32,924 nt of DNA, from assembly GCA_002707525.1 (NCBI GenBank), contig PAND01000016.1, forward strand, positions 1 to 32,924, written 5' to 3'. A model generated the notes under the pieces. The model saw nothing but the letters and a program-made list of their open reading frames with translations, did no database searches and was not told the DNA's origin. How positions within the stretch are numbered: position 1 is the first letter of the stretch; each line of letters starts with the position of its first letter. Shown here piece by piece: positions 19,147 to 27,173 of the stretch. The position numbers were made by a program, and so were the translations under genes. This DNA comes from Flavobacteriales bacterium. GTDB lineage: Bacteria > Bacteroidota > Bacteroidia > Flavobacteriales > Schleiferiaceae.

Positions 19147-19656
19147 ATGAAGTTTAAAGTACTTTTAATCGTATTCACCTTTTTCATTAGTAGCTCTGCT
19201 TTTGCGCAGCGCTATGGCGTTGTGGATACAGATTATATACTGAAAAGCTTGCCAGAATATGCCCAGGCAAAAAGTCAGGTAGATAAATTGAGCGAGCAGT
19301 GGTCTGGTGAGGTTAGTGCCATGCAAAGCGAATTGGAAAGTTTAAAAGACGCTCTTGATGCAGAGCGTATTTTGCTCTCACCTGAAAAACTGGAAAAAAG
19401 ACAGAAGGGAATTTTAGACCAACAAGCAGAGGTTCTAGCTCTTCAGCAGAAATACTTTGGACCTACCGGTGAACTTTTTATAAAGCGGAATCAGTTAGTT
19501 CAGCCCATTCAAGATAAAGTTTTTGGTGCGGTACAAACAGTAGCAATAAAACGTAAATTAGAATTGGTCCTTGATAAAAGCGCTCAAAGTGGAGTGCTCT
19601 ATGTGGATAAAGAAAAGGACTACAGTGACGAAGTTTTAAATAGTATAAAGCAATAA
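19147..19656 (+). CDS. OmpH/Skp family periplasmic chaperone, first copy
   Basis: 169 residues with a signal peptide ending at AFAQ (about 21). The mature start RYGVVDTDYILKSLPEYAQA is the OmpH pattern, followed by long coiled-coil helices (about 40-115), as in the tentacles of trimeric Skp, and a C-terminal beta strand region (LELVLDKSAQSGVLYVD). Skp carries unfolded outer-membrane proteins to BamA, which fits the gene order. It is 20 nt after bamA and 11 nt before the second copy of identical length. Confidence 0.9.
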   Translation: MKFKVLLIVFTFFISSSAFAQRYGVVDTDYILKSLPEYAQAKSQVDKLSEQWSGEVSAMQSELESLKDALDAERILLSPEKLEKRQKGILDQQAEVLALQQKYFGPTGELFIKRNQLVQPIQDKVFGAVQTVAIKRKLELVLDKSAQSGVLYVDKEKDYSDEVLNSIKQ

Positions 19657-19667
19657 ATACAATAGAA

Positions 19668-20177
19668 ATGAAGAGAGTTTTACTCGTATTTGCCCTGACA
19701 ATCGGCTTTGCTGCAACCGCTGTTGCACAGCAAAAAATTGGTCATATTGATGTTGAGGAATTAGTAGCTGTAATGCCTGAGACACAAACGGCAAACGCTG
19801 AAATCCAGAAGTACCAAGAACAGCTTGAAGGTGATTCTCAAGCTATGCAGGAGGAGTACATGACAAAAATGCAAAACGCACAGGCAAACGTGGATACGTG
19901 GACTCAGTTGCGTCTTCAAAAAGAGCAAGAAGAGCTTGAGGCGATGGGCCAGCGCATTATGCAATTCAATCAAAGTGCGCAGCAAGAGCTTCAAAGAAAG
20001 CAAATGGATTTAATGTTACCAATCATTGAGAAAGCGCAGGAGGCCATTAACACTGTTGCTAAATCAAATAGCTTCACTTACATCCTAGATTCATCTACAG
20101 GAAAGGCAGTTGTGGTTTTCTTAGATAACGGAGAGGATATCATGCCGCTCGTAAAAGCGGAGTTAGGTATCCAATAA
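19668..20177 (+). CDS. OmpH/Skp family periplasmic chaperone, second copy
   Basis: 169 residues with a signal peptide ending at AVAQ (about 21). IGHIDVEELVAVMPETQTAN matches the OmpH start, and the helices (about 45-120) are markedly Gln- and Glu-rich (QKYQEQLEGDSQAMQEEY, LQKEQEELEAMGQR). It has diverged well away from the first copy in sequence, so an old duplication with possibly different clients or a mixed trimer is likely. A strong terminator follows, closing the bamA transcript. Confidence 0.9.
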   Translation: MKRVLLVFALTIGFAATAVAQQKIGHIDVEELVAVMPETQTANAEIQKYQEQLEGDSQAMQEEYMTKMQNAQANVDTWTQLRLQKEQEELEAMGQRIMQFNQSAQQELQRKQMDLMLPIIEKAQEAINTVAKSNSFTYILDSSTGKAVVVFLDNGEDIMPLVKAELGIQ

Positions 20178-20198
20178 TTGGATTTCAAAACGTTTAGA

Positions 20199-20233
20199 AA
20201 ACCCCTTGCTAGCTATGCCGGCAAGGGGTTTTT
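20199..20233 (+). terminator. Intrinsic terminator after the ompH pair
   Basis: An 11-bp stem, AAACCCCTTGC (20199-20209) with GCAAGGGGTTT (20221-20231), has an 11-nt loop and a T-run to 20233. It separates the bamA-ompH genes from murI, which therefore needs its own promoter or read-through. Confidence 0.88.
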
Positions 20234-20260
20234 ATGGCTTTAAATAGAGAAGTAAAGTAA

Positions 20261-21034
20261 ATGAAAGGCGTTCAAAAGATAGGGTTGTTTGATAGTGGAC
20301 TTGGCGGTCTCACGGTGTTGAGCGCGTTGAATAAAGTCCTTCCTGGTGTGCCAAAAGTCTATTATGGAGACACGCTCCATCTTCCATATGGTGATAAGAG
20401 CGATAGAGCCATTCAAGGTTATAGTATAAAAATTGTCCAATTCCTTAAAGACCAAGGTTGTGACCTTATCGTGATTGCCTGCAATAGTGCGAGCGCCTCT
20501 GCAGGGAAAGAGCTTGAAAGTCGTTTTCCTGAATTGACATTTATCAATGTCATTGACCCCGTTGTGGACTATTTGGCTCAACTAGGAATAAATAGAGTAG
20601 GCCTTCTAGGCACGCGCGCTACAGTTCGAAGTGAAGCCTATTCATTGAAGCTCGCACAAAAGAATAGCGAAGTTGCACTCTATGCATTGGCGACTCCATT
20701 ATTGGTGCCACTCATAGAGGATGGTTTTTTAGGAACAGGGATTGATTCAGATGTTCTGGCTCATTATCTAAATGATTCAACATTGGACGGTATTCAAGCT
20801 CTAGTTCCAGGATGCACACACTACCCATTATTAAAAAAAACTGCTACAGCCATATTAAAAGAAGTTCTTTGGATTGATGCTCCAAACATTGTAGCAGAAG
20901 AGGTAGCAAAGCATTGGAATAGCAATGAAATTGCTGAAGACACATTCTACCTGAGTGATCGTACAGACAATTTTTTAACCATGGCTAAGAAAACATTTCA
21001 AATAGATGCTTACTGGGAATTGGTTCGCTTATAG
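20261..21034 (+). CDS. murI: Glutamate racemase
   Basis: 257 residues. It makes D-glutamate for peptidoglycan. GLFDSGLGGLTVL (8-20) with D11/S12, YYGDTLHLPYGDKS (35-48), the first catalytic cysteine in ACNSASA (C74) and the second in PGCTHYPLL (C185, H187) are all present. Length is close to the norm. It lies just after the terminator at 20199-20233; the 27-nt leader shows no clear -7 box. Confidence 0.95.
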   Translation: MKGVQKIGLFDSGLGGLTVLSALNKVLPGVPKVYYGDTLHLPYGDKSDRAIQGYSIKIVQFLKDQGCDLIVIACNSASASAGKELESRFPELTFINVIDPVVDYLAQLGINRVGLLGTRATVRSEAYSLKLAQKNSEVALYALATPLLVPLIEDGFLGTGIDSDVLAHYLNDSTLDGIQALVPGCTHYPLLKKTATAILKEVLWIDAPNIVAEEVAKHWNSNEIAEDTFYLSDRTDNFLTMAKKTFQIDAYWELVRL

Positions 21035-21088
21035 GAGTGATTTCTTCATCCGCTTTTTGTAACTTATGGGGGAACCAACACCCTAGAA

Positions 21089-22432
21089 ATGCCATCACAA
21101 CCGCCGCAAACCACCGCTCCTACTATTGAAGACATATGGAAGTATCTAGAAGCTGTAGACGCGGAAGAACTACTAAGTAGTCTTGATTTTCCTTTGGTAC
21201 CTCAGGGATCCTATTCTCGTCTACCGCTCCTCACAGAGCCATTTGAAGTAACTGCAATTAAATGGCCCTCTTACTCTAAAAGTGCAATACATAAACACGA
21301 CGGTTTTTTTGGAGCGGTTCGCGTACTTTCTGGAAAAATAATCAATCGTGCATACAGACATGAATTACATGTGTTAAAGGAGATTGAGGTTACCGAATTT
21401 ACCACTGGTGGAATTGTAGAAGAGCCTGACGGTACCATACATTTATTGGAGAACCCATTAAAAACCCCTAGTATTAGTTTACATGTTTATTATCCTACAA
21501 TAACATCCTTTGAAGACATGCGGCTGTATAATATTGAGGAAAGGGCCATTGGCGTTTTGGGAAGCGGAGCTCAAGGCGCCTCATGGAAGAGTGAAGTTTC
21601 TGGCCATTTTAAGCGAATTCAAGAAAACGCATTTAAGTATTCTGGTATAGGAGAAACGGATAGTCATTATATCAGCCCGATTGTACCAAAACCCGCTAAA
21701 AATGAAATACTTGACGAATTGAGCGGCTATTACAACGAGCAAGCAAAAGTGTATGATGGGAATGACTTGAATATTAAATGGAGAAAAGACTATACTGAAG
21801 GAGTAAATAGAATCATTGCCGTGGAGCTCATGAAGCTTGACATTCAAGATTACATGGCATTGTGCTGTGGTACTGGCAGAAGACCAATAGAAATTCGAGA
21901 TTTGACCGGTAAGAATTTTGAAATTTATGGAGTTGATATTAGTGAAAAGATGATTCAAGAAAGTAATGCACGGGGACTAAGGACAAAGCTCGGTGACATT
22001 ACAAGTTTAGAGTTTGACTTTGATCAAAACTACGATTGTATTACTTACCTCTATGCCTTTGGTCATCTTACGTGCCGCAGCGATCGAGTTGAAGTATTAA
22101 AAAAATGCAAGAGCCACTTAAATTCTGGCGGCGTATTTTTTGCAGACTTATTCTGCGTTAGAAATGTCTTTGAATGGGGAGATGAAATTCAGCGAATTCA
22201 TGCGAAGTATAGGTTGGAGGAACAAGGATACGAGCCCGGAGATGTTTTCTATAAAAGATCAGAAGGCGAGCATCGAGCATTTCTTCATTATTTCACTCGC
22301 GAGGAAATAGTCGATTTATTCCAAGAGGCTGGTTTTGAGCATATAGAGATTCATAAAATCGGATACACACAACGGTCGGGACAACTTCACGACACCTCAG
22401 ATGAGGGTATGTATTGGGTAAAAGCTTGCTGA
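21089..22432 (+). CDS. Cysteine dioxygenase-like cupin fused to a SAM methyltransferase
   Basis: 447 residues in two domains. Residues about 15-140 are a thiol-dioxygenase cupin: YSR with R44 (the equivalent of the Arg that binds cysteine's carboxylate), HKH (H68, H70) in AIHKHDGFFGAVRVLSGKI, Gly75 where mammals have the crosslinking Cys, EPDGTIHLLEN (third iron ligand H118), and SLHVYYP (S130, H132, Y134), the cysteine dioxygenase Ser-His-Tyr set. Residues about 205-447 are a class I methyltransferase: ALCCGTGRRP (257-266, a Gly of the usual DxGCGTG lost to Cys), acidic YGVDIS (D283) and LGDITSLEF (D303). Likely substrate is cysteine or another small thiol, and the methyl acceptor is unknown. 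Cytosolic, no signal peptide. I do not recognise this architecture as a named enzyme. Confidence 0.85.
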   Translation: MPSQPPQTTAPTIEDIWKYLEAVDAEELLSSLDFPLVPQGSYSRLPLLTEPFEVTAIKWPSYSKSAIHKHDGFFGAVRVLSGKIINRAYRHELHVLKEIEVTEFTTGGIVEEPDGTIHLLENPLKTPSISLHVYYPTITSFEDMRLYNIEERAIGVLGSGAQGASWKSEVSGHFKRIQENAFKYSGIGETDSHYISPIVPKPAKNEILDELSGYYNEQAKVYDGNDLNIKWRKDYTEGVNRIIAVELMKLDIQDYMALCCGTGRRPIEIRDLTGKNFEIYGVDISEKMIQESNARGLRTKLGDITSLEFDFDQNYDCITYLYAFGHLTCRSDRVEVLKKCKSHLNSGGVFFADLFCVRNVFEWGDEIQRIHAKYRLEEQGYEPGDVFYKRSEGEHRAFLHYFTREEIVDLFQEAGFEHIEIHKIGYTQRSGQLHDTSDEGMYWVKAC

Positions 22433-22433
22433 A

Positions 22434-22787
22434 TTAACGGGCATTCCCCCAACGGTACATCCAAGAACTAATTGTTGAAATTAAGAAGCTAAATAGAATT
22501 GCTGTCCAAGTACTTTTAACGTGCAGTCCATCAAGCCATTGATCAGCAATACCAATAATTATCGCATTGATAATCAGAAGAAATAAACCTAAACTGAAGA
22601 TGGTGATGGGAATAGTAACTAGGATTAACAGCGGTTTCAGTGTTGAATTAAGTAAGCCTAAAACCAAGGCAATACCAATGGCTGAGGTAAAGCTGTCAAT
22701 TTGAACCCCAGGCAGTAACCAGCCGGCTACAAAGACAGACAACGAAGAAATGATCAAACGCGTTACGAGGCTTTTATTTTGTTTCAT
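22434..22787 (-). CDS. Phage-holin-family small membrane protein
   Basis: 117 residues from the ATG at 22787 (MKQNKSLVTRL); the open frame extends upstream to 22886 but that part overlaps the aminopeptidase gene and lacks conservation. Four hydrophobic segments (about 10-24, 35-48, 50-78 and 93-110). The pattern SLSVFVAGWLLPGVQIDSF and GLLNSTLKPLLILVTIPI belongs to the family labelled phage holin family (superfamily IV), a chromosomal membrane protein whose role is unknown; nothing phage-like is nearby. It ends 1 nt from the stop of the dioxygenase-methyltransferase gene on the other strand. Confidence 0.85.
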   Translation of the reverse strand: MKQNKSLVTRLIISSLSVFVAGWLLPGVQIDSFTSAIGIALVLGLLNSTLKPLLILVTIPITIFSLGLFLLIINAIIIGIADQWLDGLHVKSTWTAILFSFLISTISSWMYRWGNAR

Positions 22788-22821
22788 TTGAGGTAACTTG
22801 GTTGCATTAGAACTATTGAAA

Positions 22822-24780
22822 ATGAAAGTACGTTTTTCCTTCCTTACATCTTTAATGCTAGTGCTAATATTCTCAGCATGTAGCAATGAAGAAATTCCTC
22901 AAAAGTCAACCCCTTCTCTATCAGGTAAAGTGGTTGAACTAGCAGATACTTCTGTTCGAGCCGAGCTCTTTGAAGATCCCCATAGTTATTCACGAGAAAA
23001 TGCTAAAGTGACCCATTTGAATTGGGAGGCATTTATAGATTTTGACACTAAGATTATTTCAGCTACTGCAGAATGGGTATTGTCTACTGAGCATTCGGAT
23101 ACCGTAGTATTTGACGTGAAAGATTTAGAAATTGAAAAGGTTTTAGTTGACGGTGAGTCTTCAGTTTGGTCCTTAGAAGGAAATGATGAATTGTTGGGTT
23201 CTGCCTTGGTAGTTCCCGCGGGAGGTGCACAGATAATTGGTATTCAGTACAAAACATCACCAGAGGCTGAAGCGCTGCAATGGTATCCCGCGGAATTGAC
23301 TCAAGGAAAAAGACAACCCTTTTTGTTTACGCAGAGTCAAGCAATATTGGCGCGTACTTGGATTCCTTGTCAAGATAGGCCGGGTGTGAGATTTACCTAT
23401 GATGCAACAGTACAAGTTCCAAAGGAAACGTTAGCGCTTATGAGTGCATCAAATCCCACTCAGAGGAATGAACAAGGAATCTATGAATTTAGTATGCCTC
23501 AACCTATTCCGTCTTATCTGTTGGCACTTGGAGTAGGTGATCTAGCATTTATTCCAATAGGTGAGCGTTCTGGAGTTTATGCAGAGCCAGAAATGGTACG
23601 AAATGCCGCCTATGAATTTGCGCAAACGGAGGAGATGATAAATGATGCTGAAGAAATGTACGGTCCCTATTATTGGGGCAGGTACGATATGCTTGTTCTT
23701 CCTCCTTCATTCCCATTTGGAGGAATGGAAAACCCCAGATTAACCTTTTTAACACCCACTGTCATTGTTGGTGATCAGAGTTTAGTAAGTCTTATTGCAC
23801 ACGAATTGGCGCACAGTTGGAGTGGCAATTTAGTTACCAATGCTACTTGGAACGACTTCTGGATCAATGAGGGGTTTACGGTATACTTTGAAATGCGAAT
23901 CATGGAAAAGTTATATGGTGTAGAATTCGCGAACATGCTAGAGGCTTTGAGTTATGATGACCTGCAGAAAGAACTCGCGGTCATGCTGGAAGATAATGTA
24001 GAAGCCACAAGCTTGAAACAAGATTTAAAAGGTAAAAACCCGGACGATGGTGTTACGGCAATTGCCTACGATAAAGGCTTTCATTTCTTAAGATTGTGTG
24101 AGAATACGGTGGGACGCAACAAGTGGGACAAATTTCTGAAGTCGTACTTTGATAAGTACAAGTTTAAAACTATGGTTACTGAGGTATTCTTGCAAGAATT
24201 AGCAGGGGTGCTTTCTCAAGGCCAATGGGACAGCATAGGTGTTGAGCAGTGGGTTTACGGCACAGGATTGCCGCTGAACTGTCCTTTTCCAATATCTAAT
24301 CGATTTGTTGTAGTGGACAATGCGGTTAGAATGATGCTTTCCGCAGATCCTGAAGCAGAGGATGTGCAATCTATGGTTTACTTGCCGCAAGAAACTACCA
24401 TTCGTTGGACTACTCAAGAATGGTTGAGATATATAAGAGGGTTAGAAGATGGAGAGGCTACAGAAGGACATTATGCGCTCGCAGATGGTAATTACGGATT
24501 TAGCGAAAGTCCTAATCCTGAAATCATTGCAGCATGGTATTCAGCAATATTGAAAACGGGCTTTGAAGGCTATGATTCATCTGTTTATACTGAAAAAGTA
24601 GAGCGCTTTTTAGGAAGTGTTGGTCGCAGGAAATTCATAGTACCTATGTATCAAAGCATGCTTCAGGGTGATATGAAAAGAAAAGAGTGGGCAAAGAAAA
24701 TTTATATGGATTCCCGTGCATCTTATCATCCTTTAGCGCAGGGAACACTGGATGATCTTTTTTCTGAGACTATGGAATAA
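22822..24780 (+). CDS. M1 family aminopeptidase lipoprotein (leukotriene A4 hydrolase-like)
   Basis: 652 residues from the ATG at 22822; the TTG-start reading from 22798 is rejected because the shorter form opens with a proper lipoprotein signal, MKVRFSFLTSLMLVLIFSAC, with Cys20. The M1 exopeptidase loop GGMEN (300-304), zinc site HELAH (H327, E328, H331) and the third ligand E350 in NEGFTVYFE are intact. The C-terminal helical domain matches the leukotriene A4 hydrolase-type C-terminus. It trims N-terminal residues from peptides in the periplasm or at the cell surface. Its 3' end overlaps the convergent AsmA-like gene by 11 bp. Confidence 0.92.
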   Translation: MKVRFSFLTSLMLVLIFSACSNEEIPQKSTPSLSGKVVELADTSVRAELFEDPHSYSRENAKVTHLNWEAFIDFDTKIISATAEWVLSTEHSDTVVFDVKDLEIEKVLVDGESSVWSLEGNDELLGSALVVPAGGAQIIGIQYKTSPEAEALQWYPAELTQGKRQPFLFTQSQAILARTWIPCQDRPGVRFTYDATVQVPKETLALMSASNPTQRNEQGIYEFSMPQPIPSYLLALGVGDLAFIPIGERSGVYAEPEMVRNAAYEFAQTEEMINDAEEMYGPYYWGRYDMLVLPPSFPFGGMENPRLTFLTPTVIVGDQSLVSLIAHELAHSWSGNLVTNATWNDFWINEGFTVYFEMRIMEKLYGVEFANMLEALSYDDLQKELAVMLEDNVEATSLKQDLKGKNPDDGVTAIAYDKGFHFLRLCENTVGRNKWDKFLKSYFDKYKFKTMVTEVFLQELAGVLSQGQWDSIGVEQWVYGTGLPLNCPFPISNRFVVVDNAVRMMLSADPEAEDVQSMVYLPQETTIRWTTQEWLRYIRGLEDGEATEGHYALADGNYGFSESPNPEIIAAWYSAILKTGFEGYDSSVYTEKVERFLGSVGRRKFIVPMYQSMLQGDMKRKEWAKKIYMDSRASYHPLAQGTLDDLFSETME

Positions 24781-27169
24781 TTTGAATATTTAAGCTGTCC
24801 GATTCAGGCCAAAGTAATTCAAAGCTTCCTTTGTTTAAGTCGTTTTCTTCGCCATCATTCTCATCGCGCTGAAACAGCGTTTTTAGGTCTTCCTTCTCTT
24901 GCTTTAGGCTAGATTTTAATGAGGTGCGTATTTGTTTCTTGTCCAAACTAATACACGGGTCTTCTAGATTGCATCCAACAAGAAGTCTCATGTAGGGTTG
25001 GTTTTCCGTCTCCGCTTCCGCAACCCATTCGCCTAGATCTCTATTTGAGTTTTTCCCTCGGACGGCTAAATCTTTCAGACCAATTCGGATACTGTACTCT
25101 ATAGCATCTGTTTCTAGATTTTGCCAGCCATTTACCCCAAAATTAATAGCACTATTATTCACTTGGGTTTCCGGCACAATCAAAGTGTCTCCACGAATTT
25201 GAAAAGGGCCTTTGAGGTAGGGGAATTCAATTTTAGAGAGTTCATTTCTATCAACAAAGGAACTTAACTCTTGAAGAGGGCTATAATTACGAAGGGAACC
25301 GTTGCGAACCTCTGCTTCAACATCAATTATTGTCTTTTGTGATTGCACCTGCCATTCAGAATCAAAATAAAAAGTCATTTCAGCAGTAGCGTTTGCGCTT
25401 CCTTTGAGATTGCTTTCGTCCAAATCTTCAATATCAAAGCTGTTAAAACTTTTGAGTAAACGGTCTAATTCAATGGCGTTACAAGAGGCTGTGCTCCAAA
25501 ATCTGCTACCTTCTTTTTCTTCCGCTAGCGACCAATTTCCCATGAATGTGCCTCCACAACCATCAATTCGCATGTCTCGTCCAAGGAGTTTAGTCCTTCG
25601 GTTATAAACTACACCGCGCAGACCTTGGCCATTAAATTCCCCAAGATGTAATTGATCTACATAGAGGTCTACTTGGAAATCAAAACCAAAATCATCTTCG
25701 GCATCATTACTATCTTCAAATTCCCAAAAGAGCAGCGGATCAGCATCTATAATTGGACTTTCTAATCGTAAAATTATTTGCGGTCTTCCATCCAAAGCAT
25801 TTTTCACTAAACCTGTTGCAACGGCATTATTGGGTCCACTTTTCAAAAAACAGCGCTCTACTTTAATATCATTTTCTACTACAATGAGTTCGGCTTCAAC
25901 TTTTTCAAAACGTATAGTACTTTCACTAATCCCGAAGCTAACCTCTTTTAATTGAAGATTACCTTCAAAGGAAGTTTGACCTAAAGGGTTAAAATGTTCC
26001 CAAGAATCAAATTGCTGTCTCACAAGAAGGTTATTCCCACTCCAAAAGCCCATTGGATTCGTTAAACTTTCCACATCTACAAGGGCAAAAAGCTCGCTTA
26101 GATTCGAGCCGCCTGCTAGTTGGGCATGAAGCTCAGGTTGCTTTCCGCTGAGCAGTGCGCTACCTGTTAGCTCTCCGGTGGACGTTTTAAGTGAAATGGT
26201 ATCAATGTTGATACTAGGCACGTCATTCCAATGAACCTTGATGCTAGAAGAGAAATCTGAAATAGCGATGCCTTTATAGTGAAAGGCACTTTTTGAGGGC
26301 TGAAGCTGAATCTCCCAGTTTTCATAGCTTCCCTCCCATTGTACAGTACTTTTTAACTCGTCTAGTTGTATATCTTCTGCTGTTAATAGCGGAAGGCTTC
26401 TTATTAGCGGAAGCAGATTTCCCCTCTCTAGATCTAAATTGCCTCCTACTTGGTTTAACTCCCCTGATAGCGCTAGACCATTAATTTTCATATCTGTAGT
26501 AGTCAACTTCCATAAAAGATCATCACCTGTAAAGTCAAACGAACCGTTGAGATGTCCGTCATTTATCCATGTGTCACCATCTAAATTCAATATATTATGG
26601 ATTAAATCTGCCTGACCACGTAGAGCAATAGAATCACTGATAGTGCCGGATAGTAGTGCGCTTTTCGCATAGCTTGAATAGCCGATTCCTTCCTTGGGTG
26701 CCTCATATTCTATATGTAGATCCACAAATTGGACTTGTGATAATTCGAGACTCTTGGATGCGCCTTCATGTTCATTTTCAATAAGTTCCCAATTGGTCAC
26801 TGCTCCATTATCAAATAAAAGCAAACTGCCATCTGCGAGGCTTAATTCTTCAACAATGTATTCTCCCTGAATTACAGAAAACAGATTCATACCAAGCCCT
26901 ACATATTGAGCTTTGAGCAGAAATTGGTCTTTGCGCAAGGGATCCTCAATACTCACGTTTTTCAGGGCAATACGCACTCTTGGGAACCCGCCTATTAGAT
27001 CTAGGTCAATATGTTCTACAGAAACTGGTGCTTTAAGCTGTTCGTTGATTTTCTTAATTCCACCTGCAATGATAGCTTCTTGTTGAGTGTATAAATATCC
27101 GGCTGCGCCTCCTAGAAGAAGCATATTGAGCCCGAAGACTATACCAAGAACTTTAAATGCCTTATGCAT
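24770..27169 (-). CDS. AsmA-like family protein
   Basis: 799 residues with one N-terminal membrane anchor (about 8-28) and a long periplasmic beta-rich body. PVSVEHIDLDLIGGFPRVRI (50-69) is the typical AsmA N-terminal motif, and the last third carries the AsmA C-terminal-like region (EVRNGSLRNYSPLQELSSF and following, about 635-655). Relatives (AsmA, TamB, YhdP) form bridges that carry phospholipid to the outer membrane. It starts 4 nt after the RluB-like gene on the same strand, probably one transcript. Confidence 0.84.
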   Translation of the reverse strand: MHKAFKVLGIVFGLNMLLLGGAAGYLYTQQEAIIAGGIKKINEQLKAPVSVEHIDLDLIGGFPRVRIALKNVSIEDPLRKDQFLLKAQYVGLGMNLFSVIQGEYIVEELSLADGSLLLFDNGAVTNWELIENEHEGASKSLELSQVQFVDLHIEYEAPKEGIGYSSYAKSALLSGTISDSIALRGQADLIHNILNLDGDTWINDGHLNGSFDFTGDDLLWKLTTTDMKINGLALSGELNQVGGNLDLERGNLLPLIRSLPLLTAEDIQLDELKSTVQWEGSYENWEIQLQPSKSAFHYKGIAISDFSSSIKVHWNDVPSINIDTISLKTSTGELTGSALLSGKQPELHAQLAGGSNLSELFALVDVESLTNPMGFWSGNNLLVRQQFDSWEHFNPLGQTSFEGNLQLKEVSFGISESTIRFEKVEAELIVVENDIKVERCFLKSGPNNAVATGLVKNALDGRPQIILRLESPIIDADPLLFWEFEDSNDAEDDFGFDFQVDLYVDQLHLGEFNGQGLRGVVYNRRTKLLGRDMRIDGCGGTFMGNWSLAEEKEGSRFWSTASCNAIELDRLLKSFNSFDIEDLDESNLKGSANATAEMTFYFDSEWQVQSQKTIIDVEAEVRNGSLRNYSPLQELSSFVDRNELSKIEFPYLKGPFQIRGDTLIVPETQVNNSAINFGVNGWQNLETDAIEYSIRIGLKDLAVRGKNSNRDLGEWVAEAETENQPYMRLLVGCNLEDPCISLDKKQIRTSLKSSLKQEKEDLKTLFQRDENDGEENDLNKGSFELLWPESDSLNIQIIP

Positions 27170-27173
27170 TTGC

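Noticed and set aside
22434-22787. Holin-like protein as a sign of prophage
   Set aside because: No other phage gene, integrase or attachment site is near; this family is common on Bacteroidota chromosomes.
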